This document shows positions 57,078 through 64,000 of a DNA stretch of 64,000 nt, one piece after another. The stretch's first letter is position 1. The number at the start of each line of letters is the position of its first letter. The position numbers and the translations under genes are program-made. The stretch covers positions 1 through 64,000 of the forward strand of contig NZ_JBOCEF010000020.1 of the NCBI RefSeq assembly GCF_050586345.1, in the 5' to 3' direction. The notes beneath the pieces were generated by a model that saw only the letters and a list, made by a program, of their open reading frames with translations, was not told the DNA's origin and searched no databases. Source of the DNA: JBOCEF01 sp050586345. Its GTDB lineage: Bacteria; Pseudomonadota; Alphaproteobacteria; Rhodobacterales; Rhodobacteraceae.

Positions 57078-58199
57078 TCAGCGCTTGCGGCGCGGGCCCT
57101 TGCCGTAGAAGGCGAACGGGTCCGCGGGGGCTTTCTTCCAGTCCCAGCCGAGGAATTCGAAGCTGCGGATCATGTGCTCCGGCGGCTCCGCCGTCAGGGT
57201 GATGGTCTTGCCGTCCGTCGGGTGCGGAATGGCGATGGAGCGCGCGTGGAGATGCAGCTTGCGCGACAGCGCGCCGCCAAGCCCCGCGCCCCAGCCGTCG
57301 CCGAGATTCTCCTGCGCCGAGCCGCCATACTTGCCGTCGCCCGCGATCGGGTGGCCCAGCTCGGCCATGTGCGCGCGCAGCTGGTGGGTGCGGCCGGTGA
57401 CCGGGCGCAGGCCCATCCAGGCGGCGCGGGCGCCCGCGGCCTCGATCAGCGCGAAATCGGTGACCGCGCGCTTGGCGCCCTCGACCTTGTCGATCTGCGA
57501 CGGCGGGATGCAGCGCATCTTCTCGCCCTCGCCGCCGCGGCCATGCCCGCCGGCCTTGACCAGCCCGAACTTGATCACCCCGGCGCGGGGCGAGGGCACG
57601 CCCGCGACCAGCGCCCAGTAGATCTTGTCCGCGTCGCGGTGCCGGATCGCCTCGGACAGCGCGCGCGCGGCGGGGACGGTGCGCGCCAGCACCAGCACGC
57701 CCGAGGTGTCCTTGTCGAGCCGGTGCACGAGGCGCGGCGTCTGGTTCTTGCCGAACTGCAGCGCGGGGGCGAGGCCGTCGACATGCCGGTCGCCCTGGCC
57801 CGAGCCGCCCTGGCAGGGCAGGCCCGGCGGCTTGTTGAGGACGATCATCGCCTCGTCGCGCCAGATCACCGATTTCTGGATCATCTCGGCGTCGTCGTCG
57901 CGGATGCGCTTGCCGGTCTGGACCGCGGGGGCGCCGGGCGCGCCCGCCTTGCCGCCCGCGGCGCCGCCCGCCGGGGCCTCGGCCGGGTCCGGCGCGGCCA
58001 CCGGGGGCACGCGCACGGTCTGGCCTTCCTCGAGCCGGGTGCTGGATTTCGCCCGGGCGCCGTCCACGCGGACCTCGCCCTTGCGCAGCATCTTCTCGAT
58101 CCGGCCCTGGCCGAGATGCGGGTGCAGGCGGCGCAGCCAGCGGTCGATGCGCTGGTCCGCGTCGTCGGGGCCGATGGTGTGGTGGGTGACGCCGCTCAT
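57078..58199 (-). CDS. rluC: 23S rRNA pseudouridine synthase (RluC/RluD type)
   Basis: A 373-residue enzyme converting uridines of 23S rRNA to pseudouridine. It has the S4 RNA-binding domain (about 15-70), an Ala/Pro-rich linker (about 75-105) and the catalytic domain with HRLDKDTSG (catalytic Asp near 158), GRTHQLRAHMAELGHPI and the C-terminal KKAPADPF region. The ATG at 58199 overlaps the crcB stop as ATGA. The longer in-frame extension upstream is crcB antisense-frame sequence. Confidence 0.94.
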   Translation of the reverse strand: MSGVTHHTIGPDDADQRIDRWLRRLHPHLGQGRIEKMLRKGEVRVDGARAKSSTRLEEGQTVRVPPVAAPDPAEAPAGGAAGGKAGAPGAPAVQTGKRIRDDDAEMIQKSVIWRDEAMIVLNKPPGLPCQGGSGQGDRHVDGLAPALQFGKNQTPRLVHRLDKDTSGVLVLARTVPAARALSEAIRHRDADKIYWALVAGVPSPRAGVIKFGLVKAGGHGRGGEGEKMRCIPPSQIDKVEGAKRAVTDFALIEAAGARAAWMGLRPVTGRTHQLRAHMAELGHPIAGDGKYGGSAQENLGDGWGAGLGGALSRKLHLHARSIAIPHPTDGKTITLTAEPPEHMIRSFEFLGWDWKKAPADPFAFYGKGPRRKR

Positions 58200-58585
58200 G
58201 CCGCCGCTCCGAACATTGCGCGGCCGAGGGCGAGGCCCAGGGCGAGCGCGAGGATGGAGGCGGTGACCGAGCCGCCGACATAGAGCGCGGCCGCCGCGGC
58301 GCGCCCCTTCTCCCACAGCGACAGCGCGTCGAGCGAGAAGGCCGAGAAGGTGGTGAACCCGCCCAGGAGCCCGGTCATCGCGAAGGGCGCGAAGCGGCCC
58401 CAGGCGCCCGGGAAGCGTTCCATCATCGCCACCGCGAGCAGCCCCATGGCGAAGGAGCCGACCACGTTCACCGCCACCGTTCCCCACGGGAAATCGGGGC
58501 CGAGCAGCCGGATCGCGGCGCGGCCCGTCAGGTAGCGAAGGCTGGCGCCGAGGGCGCCGCCGAGGGCGACGGAGAGGAGGGTCAT
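58196..58585 (-). CDS. crcB: fluoride ion channel CrcB/Fluc
   Basis: A 129-residue four-TM protein exporting fluoride. Motifs are GGALGASLRYLTGR, WGTVAVNVVGSFAMG and the GFTTFSAF signature lining the pore. It is upstream of, and translationally coupled to, rluC by ATGA. No fluoride riboswitch was identified in the short upstream region. Confidence 0.95.
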   Translation of the reverse strand: MTLLSVALGGALGASLRYLTGRAAIRLLGPDFPWGTVAVNVVGSFAMGLLAVAMMERFPGAWGRFAPFAMTGLLGGFTTFSAFSLDALSLWEKGRAAAAALYVGGSVTASILALALGLALGRAMFGAAA

Positions 58586-58691
58586 GGGCCTGCGATGCGG
58601 CGCCGCGGGCGGCGAGTCAAGCGCGGCGGGGGCGGGCGGGGCCTCCGTCCGGCAGGGCCCGTCCGGCAGGCCCAGTCAGGCGGGGCGGCCC

Positions 58692-58730
58692 GGCGGGGCA
58701 GGCGGGGCAGGCGGGGCAGGCGGGCGGGGC
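58692..58730. repeat. tandem GGCGGGGCA repeat
   Basis: Three exact 9-bp copies (58692-58718) and a degenerate continuation of GGCGGGC. It lies in the 180-base spacer between convergent crcB-side and dehydrogenase genes. It could be length-variable. Confidence 0.8.
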
Positions 58731-58768
58731 GGCCCCCGCCGCCGCGCGCCCCCGCCCGGCGGCGCCCG

Positions 58769-59446
<678 letters not shown>

Positions 59447-59729
59447 GGGGGACTCCCGGTCTGGCGGGCGCCCTCGGGGCGCCGGGACCGGGAGGATGCA
59501 AACCGCACGGCGCCGGGGCAAGGGCCGCGGCGGGGCAGGGCGTCGCAGCCCGGGCGCAGGCGGGCGAGACCCCGCGCCGAGGTCGCTCCGCGCGCCCTGC
59601 GCGGCGCCCGCCGCCCGCGCCGGTCCCCGTTGGGCGCGCGCGGCCGGTCGACGGGGCCGGAGGCCCCCGAGACCGGCCGCACCCCCTTCACGCGGTCAGG
59701 GCCCGATGACGGTCAGGGCGCAATGACGG

Positions 59730-60587
59730 TCAGAGCGCGATCAGCGCCCGGTCCCGCGCCAGCCCGTGGAAGGCGGCGAGGTCGGCGATCACCTCGCCCA
59801 TCCGCGCCAGCGGGATCATGTTCGGCCCGTCCGACGGGGCGTTGTCCGGGTCCTCGTGCGTCTCCACGAACACCCCGTCGACCCCGAGCGCCACCGCCGC
59901 GCGCGCCAGCACCGGCGCGAACTGCCGCTGCCCGCCCGAGGAGCCGCCAAGGCCGCCCGGCTGCTGCACCGAGTGGGTCGCGTCGAACACCACCGGCCGC
60001 CCGGTCGCCGCCATCTGCGGCAGCCCGCGCATGTCCGTCACCAGCGTGTTGTAGCCGAAGGAGGTCCCGCGCTCGCACAGCAGGATCTTCTCGTTGCCCG
60101 TCGCGGCCAGCTTGTCGGCCACGTGCTGCATGTCCCAGGGCGCGAGGAACTGGCCCTTCTTGACGTTGATCGCCTTGCCCGTCTCTCCGGCCGCGATCAG
60201 CAGGTCGGTCTGGCGGCACAGGAAGGCGGGGATCTGCAGCATGTCCACGACCTCGGCCGCGGGGGCGCACTGCTCGGCCGTGTGCACGTCGGTGATGACG
60301 GGGCAGCCGACCGCGGCGCGCACGGCGGCGAGGATCTCCAGCCCCTTGTCGATGCCGACCCCGCGCTTGCCCTTCAGCGAGCTGCGGTTGGCCTTGTCGA
60401 AGCTGGCCTTGAACACGAAGCCGAGCCCGTGGCGGGCGCAGATCCCGGCCATTTCGCCTGCGATGGCGAGGGCGTGGGCCTCGCTCTCCAGCTGGCAGGG
60501 ACCGGCGATGACGGCGAGCGGCGCGTCGCCGCCGAACACGACCTCGGCTTCAGGGCCTTTGACGGCGACGGGGCGGGTGGTGGTCAT
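59730..60587 (-). CDS. kdsA: 3-deoxy-D-manno-octulosonate 8-phosphate synthase
   Basis: Makes Kdo-8-phosphate from PEP and arabinose-5-phosphate for LPS and capsule. The 285-residue protein has AGPCQLES, FKASFDKANRSS, CERGTSFGYNTL and DATHSVQQPGG, all KdsA signatures. It is 9 bp downstream of the KpsE-like gene on the same strand. The group kpsT-kpsE-kdsA therefore links Kdo supply with polysaccharide export. Confidence 0.96.
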   Translation of the reverse strand: MTTTRPVAVKGPEAEVVFGGDAPLAVIAGPCQLESEAHALAIAGEMAGICARHGLGFVFKASFDKANRSSLKGKRGVGIDKGLEILAAVRAAVGCPVITDVHTAEQCAPAAEVVDMLQIPAFLCRQTDLLIAAGETGKAINVKKGQFLAPWDMQHVADKLAATGNEKILLCERGTSFGYNTLVTDMRGLPQMAATGRPVVFDATHSVQQPGGLGGSSGGQRQFAPVLARAAVALGVDGVFVETHEDPDNAPSDGPNMIPLARMGEVIADLAAFHGLARDRALIAL

Positions 60588-60596
60588 GGGGCGGCC

Positions 60597-62507
60597 TCAT
60601 GCGCTGAACTGCTCCCTGAGCACCGAGACGGTGAGCGACGCGAACAGGTAGATCCCGAAGAAGGCGAGCGCCGCGAGCGCGGTGTTCGCCGCCCTGCGGG
60701 GGCGCGTCGGGGCGTCGGCGCGGGCCGGGGGCACGATGACCGCGAGATAGCTGATCTGGCGTCCTGCCTCAAGCTGCGCGACCTCGAGCGCGCTGCGGGC
60801 CGACAGGAACATCTGCTCGGCCGCCACGGTTTCGGCGCGCGCGCGGGCCAGCGCCGACTGCGCCTCGGCGATGCTGCCGGCCCGGTCGCCGCCGCCCGCG
60901 CGGCCAGGCCCGCCCCCGGCGATGCGGGCGCGGCGGGCGGCGATCGCCTCCTCCCGCGCGGCGATGGCGCGCTGCAGCTCGGCCACCCGCGGATCCCCCG
61001 CGGGGGCGTAGGAGCGGATCTCGGCGATGCGGGCGCGCAGGTGGTCGAGCTCGGTCTCCAGCGCGGTGATGGCGGCGCGCTCGCCCCCCGCCTCGCTCTC
61101 GGCCGAGAACATGCGCAGCCGTTCCTTCAGCGCGGCTTCCTCGGCATGGGCGTCCGATAGCGCGGCGCGGGCGGCCTCGGCCCGGGTCTCGGCCCCCGCC
61201 ACCATGTCGGCGCGCATGCGGGTCGAAAGGCCGTCGATCATCTCCTCGGCATAGCGGATCAGGGCGGCGGAGATCGCCGCGGCCCGGGCCGGGTCGGGGG
61301 CCGCGACCTCCATCCGGATCAGGGATTCGGCCGGGTCGTAGCCGACGGTCACCAGCTTGCGGTGCCGCTCCAGCGCCTGTTCCAGCCCGGCTTCGGGTGG
61401 CAGGCGCAGCAGCGGGTCGAGCCCCGCGCCGCGCCAGTCCGCGATCACCCCCAGTTCGGCGTCGAGGCGGTCCAGCGCGTCGCGCGACAGGATGTAGTCC
61501 TGCACCGAGATGGAATCCTGGATCGCGGCGAGGGGCGAGGCGCCCATGGCGCCCGCCATGCCGCCCCCCGCGTCGGTCGGGGTTTCGGCGGCGGATCGGA
61601 CCACGAAGGCGCTGTGCGAGACGTAGAGGGGGGTCGCGACCTCGTATTGCCACCACCCGGCGAGGGCGGTGGGCAGGATCACGAACAGCAGCAGGCGCAG
61701 GAACAGCATCGCGCCGCGGCGGCGGCGGCGGCGGGCGATGTCGCGCTGAAGCGCGGCGACGCGGGCGGATTGCTCGGCCTGGATCTCGGCGAAGACGGCG
61801 GCGGCGTCGTCGGCGGGCGCGGCGGGGGGCGCGGCGGCGCCCGGCATCCGCGCGGGCAGGCCCGGCGCGCCCGGGGCCGGGGCCCTTGCGTCGGGCGCCT
61901 TCGCGCCGGGGGCCTGCGCGGCGGGCGCCGCCGCCCCTCCGGCCAGGCCCGCGGCCGCGGCCTCGGCCTTGCCGGCGGCGGAGCGGGGGGCGCGGCGCTT
62001 CTCCCGCTTGCGCTGGCTGCGCAGGCGGCGGCGCTGTTCGTCCGACAGGACCGAGCGGTCGGGCAGGCCCGCGGGCAGCGCCTCGGGCTCGTCCAGCGCG
62101 CCGCGCCCGTCGCCGACCGAGGGGGGCGCGATGATCCGCACCTCGGCCCCCGGCGGCGCGGCGCGGGTCCGGCGGCGCACGCGGGGGGCGGCGTCGTCCC
62201 GGGGCGCGGCCCCGGAAGGGGGGGCGGCGGGGGGGAGGGCCTCTGCGTCCTCGGCCTCCTCCCGCCGCGCGCGGGCGCGGCGGGCGCGGCCCGCGGCGCG
62301 CCCCGCCGCCGCGTCGAGGGCGTCGCCCCGTTCATGCGGCGCGGGAGGGTGCGAGCGCGCCACGGCCTCGGCCCGCGCCTCGGCCTCGCGCCTCTTGCGG
62401 GCCCGGCGCGCGCGCGCCTCGGACCGGGCCGCGTGCTCGGCCTGGTCCTGCGCCGCGTCGTGCGCCGCATCGGGGGGCGGCGCATGGCGGGCGCCCTTGC
62501 GCTCCAT
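60597..62507 (-). CDS. polysaccharide export inner-membrane protein (KpsE/PCP type) with a long N-terminal extension
   Basis: A 636-residue protein. Residues 1-255 are a low-complexity Ala/Arg/Pro/Glu stretch, probably disordered and cytoplasmic. TM1 follows (about 262-285), then a periplasmic domain with a long coiled coil (about 400-520, ALKERLRMFSAESEAGG) and a C-terminal TM2 (about 608-630). The core (YVSHSAFVVRSA, SVQDYILSRDALDRLDAE, GYDPAESLIRMEV) matches capsule exporters such as KpsE/BexC/CtrB. The gene starts 3 bp after the KpsT-like stop. The extension is unusual but its start fits the tight spacing. Confidence 0.85.
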   Translation of the reverse strand: MERKGARHAPPPDAAHDAAQDQAEHAARSEARARRARKRREAEARAEAVARSHPPAPHERGDALDAAAGRAAGRARRARARREEAEDAEALPPAAPPSGAAPRDDAAPRVRRRTRAAPPGAEVRIIAPPSVGDGRGALDEPEALPAGLPDRSVLSDEQRRRLRSQRKREKRRAPRSAAGKAEAAAAGLAGGAAAPAAQAPGAKAPDARAPAPGAPGLPARMPGAAAPPAAPADDAAAVFAEIQAEQSARVAALQRDIARRRRRRGAMLFLRLLLFVILPTALAGWWQYEVATPLYVSHSAFVVRSAAETPTDAGGGMAGAMGASPLAAIQDSISVQDYILSRDALDRLDAELGVIADWRGAGLDPLLRLPPEAGLEQALERHRKLVTVGYDPAESLIRMEVAAPDPARAAAISAALIRYAEEMIDGLSTRMRADMVAGAETRAEAARAALSDAHAEEAALKERLRMFSAESEAGGERAAITALETELDHLRARIAEIRSYAPAGDPRVAELQRAIAAREEAIAARRARIAGGGPGRAGGGDRAGSIAEAQSALARARAETVAAEQMFLSARSALEVAQLEAGRQISYLAVIVPPARADAPTRPRRAANTALAALAFFGIYLFASLTVSVLREQFSA

Positions 62508-62510
62508 CCC

Positions 62511-63164
62511 TCAGGCCGCCTGCGCGTGATAGGCGGCCTCGGCGTCGTCGAACCGCTCGAACATCGTCAGCCGCCCCTGGTCCAGCACCGCGGCGCTTTC
62601 GCAGAAGGTCCGCAGCTGGCGCAGGTTGTGCGACACCATCACCACGGTGGAACGGGACAGCCGGTCGCGCATGTAGAGCGCGGCCTTCTCGCCGAAGGCG
62701 CCGTCGCCGACCGAGAACGCCTCGTCGATCAGGTACAGGTCGAATTCCAGCGCCAGCAGCAGCGCGATCCCCAGCCGCGTCTTCATCCCCGAGGAATAGG
62801 TCCGCACCGGCAGGTGGAAATGCGGCCCCAGCTCCGAGAACTCGGCCGCCCAGGCCTCGGCCCGATCGGGGTCATGGTCATAGATCCGGGCGATGGCGCG
62901 CACATTGGCGGCGCCCGACAGCGCCGAGACCACCCCCGGCTTCATGCCCACGGGGAAGGAGACGCGGGCGTTGCGGATGATCTCGCCCGAATCCGGGCGC
63001 TCGATCCCCGCCATCATGTTGATCAGCGTCGTCTTGCCCGTCCCGTTGCGCGCGAGGATCCCCAGCCCCTTGCCGCGCGGGACGGTGAAGCTCGCCCCCG
63101 CGAGGATCACGGTGCGGAATTTCCCGTTCCAGAATGTCTTCGTCACGTTCCTGAATTCCAGCAT
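62511..63164 (-). CDS. polysaccharide ABC transporter ATP-binding protein (KpsT type)
   Basis: A 217-residue ABC ATPase: Walker A GILARNGTGKTTL, the signature loop degenerate to YSSGMKTRLGIALLLALE, Walker B DLYLIDEA and the His switch VSHNL, typical of KpsT. It energises export of capsular polysaccharide or LPS. ATG 63164 (MLEFRNVTKTF) is preferred over an upstream in-frame start. KpsM, the usual membrane partner encoded beside KpsT, is absent from this locus, where nhaA lies upstream. Confidence 0.9.
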   Translation of the reverse strand: MLEFRNVTKTFWNGKFRTVILAGASFTVPRGKGLGILARNGTGKTTLINMMAGIERPDSGEIIRNARVSFPVGMKPGVVSALSGAANVRAIARIYDHDPDRAEAWAAEFSELGPHFHLPVRTYSSGMKTRLGIALLLALEFDLYLIDEAFSVGDGAFGEKAALYMRDRLSRSTVVMVSHNLRQLRTFCESAAVLDQGRLTMFERFDDAEAAYHAQAA

Positions 63165-63276
63165 CCCCGCCGTCCCTTCGCCCATGCGGGGGGCAGAGTG
63201 CGCGGCCTTGGTGAAGGCCGCTTTAACGCTGCTGGAAACCCGTCGAATGCCGCGCAGTTTCCCCTTGGCCGCAACG

Positions 63277-63310
63277 AAAAGCGCCGCCGCCCGGGGAAGG
63301 GCGGCGGCGC
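63277..63310 (-). terminator. rho-independent terminator of nhaA
   Basis: A 12-bp perfect stem GCGCCGCCGCCC/GGGCGGCGGCGC with a 6-base loop (63281-63310). On the minus strand it is followed by TTTTCG, about 30 bp past the nhaA stop. Confidence 0.9.
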
Positions 63311-63338
63311 CTGTCAGGCCCGCGAGGGGGGAGGAGGA

Positions 63339-64000
63339 TCAGACCTCCTTCTTCTCCACCCGGCAGAGGATGCCGGCGATGAAGGACAGCCCCGCCGCGC
63401 CGAAGGAGAACAGCGCCCCCATCTTCGCCGCGTCCTGCACCGGGCCCGGATCGAACGCCACCGAGGCGACGAAGAGCGAGACGGTGAAGCCGATGGCCGC
63501 GACGCAGCCGAGCACGAAGAGGTCCGAGATCTTCATCCCCTCGGGCAGCCCCAGCCGCATCGGCACCGCGGCGATCCAGCCCATCAGCAGGATGCCCACC
63601 GGCTTGCCGACCAGCAGGCCCGCCAGCACCAGCCAGGTCGCGTCGCCCATCGAGTTGAACTCCACCCCCGCATTGGCGAGGCCGAAGAAGAACAGGATCA
63701 CCTCGACCGGGCGTTTCAGCGCGTGCTCGATGTCGTTGAGCAGGTCGTGCATGTGGGTCTCGGCCTCCGAGAAGAAGCCGAAATTGATGTCCGCATGCGG
63801 GATCGTGGCGACGATGGGCAGCAGGCCCAGGGCCGGGTGGATGCCCGATTCCTGGAAGCCGTACCAGCTCGCGCAGCCCGCGACCAGGTAGGGCCAGAAG
63901 CCGAACTTCTCGCGCACCATGGTCGAGACCGGCTTCTTCGGGTCCTGCCCGTCCATCGCCCGCGGCAGGCGGTTGGCGAAGAACCACACCGCGACGGCGG
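63339..64000 (-). CDS. nhaA: Na+/H+ antiporter NhaA, C-terminal part (cut by window edge)
   Basis: The C-terminal 220 or so residues of NhaA; the frame is open to base 64000, so the gene begins beyond the window. Family signatures are SGIHPALGLLPIVATIPHA, FFFGLANAGVEF (with the conserved late TM helix), LLVGKPVGILLMGW and AIGFTVSLFVASVAF. It exchanges protons for sodium across the inner membrane. The Asp pair of the ion site lies in the missing N-terminal half. Confidence 0.92.
   Translation of the reverse strand, partial: AVAVWFFANRLPRAMDGQDPKKPVSTMVREKFGFWPYLVAGCASWYGFQESGIHPALGLLPIVATIPHADINFGFFSEAETHMHDLLNDIEHALKRPVEVILFFFGLANAGVEFNSMGDATWLVLAGLLVGKPVGILLMGWIAAVPMRLGLPEGMKISDLFVLGCVAAIGFTVSLFVASVAFDPGPVQDAAKMGALFSFGAAGLSFIAGILCRVEKKEV

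Noticed and set aside
58196..58199. Conserved ATGA stop/start overlaps as a special signal
   Set aside because: The same overlap occurs at 21716, 30588, 35774 and 58196. It is ordinary translational coupling in compact genomes, useful only for choosing starts.

Overview
The window is very GC-rich DNA with densely packed genes on both strands. It most likely comes from an alphaproteobacterium of the Rhodobacterales (Paracoccaceae/Roseobacter type). The evidence is an exported protein with a VPLPA-CTERM-type sorting tail, an RNase E whose S1 domain is split by a long acidic insert, a bactofilin/M23 peptidase pair, and the order rne - amiC - mrcA - (insert) - prfB. From memory that order is a common Rhodobacterales neighbourhood, usually without the insert. 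I cannot name the species. The first 75 bases are a pure C run, probably a contig-end artefact.

Layout. 0-5.7 kb: accBC (fatty-acid synthesis), a DsbA-like thiol oxidoreductase, a periplasmic M48 protease with repeats, and a class I/II aminotransferase. 6-7 kb: a sortable surface protein. 7-15.7 kb: rne, then a cell-wall amidase and penicillin-binding protein 1A. 15.7-24.9 kb: an accessory insert between mrcA and prfB. It holds a two-gene, translationally coupled operon (a polytopic membrane protein followed by a 1976-residue protein of unknown family with one HExxH...ExxxD zinc-site signature) and two small unknown genes. 25-31.8 kb: prfB, a small membrane protein, bactofilin plus LytM peptidase, and argDF. 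32.6-33.0 kb: a small AT-richer island with its own promoter, a 24-codon hydrophobic ORF, a tRNA 3'-end fragment and a terminator. 33-39.4 kb: thrS, a His-rich protein plus Nudix hydrolase, hslO (Hsp33), threonine aldolase and a YcgN-type Cys-cluster protein.

39.5-53.5 kb is a redox/cupin gene neighbourhood. It contains two cyclophilin-like proteins, a two-subunit molybdenum hydroxylase (IorAB type), a class III nucleotidyl cyclase, two cupins, a PQQ-type sugar dehydrogenase, a LysR regulator, a carboxymuconolactone-decarboxylase-family protein, an F420-reductase-like protein, a RibD/DHFR-like reductase, a frameshifted MFS transporter and a BluB-like protein. Five near-palindromes of the form TGATGAGC-N3-GCTCATGA lie upstream of five transcription units here, including the LysR gene itself. 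I infer a LysR regulon with a shared T-N11-A operator.

53.6-64 kb: ribF, a MaoC hydratase, an orphan DsbD N-terminal-domain protein, YqgE, crcB/rluC, a short-chain dehydrogenase, kdsA with KpsE/KpsT-like polysaccharide export components, and the C-terminal part of nhaA, cut by the window edge.

The two items most worth following up are the membrane protein/giant HExxH operon (15.8-23.2 kb) and the LysR-box regulon (39.5-48.6 kb).
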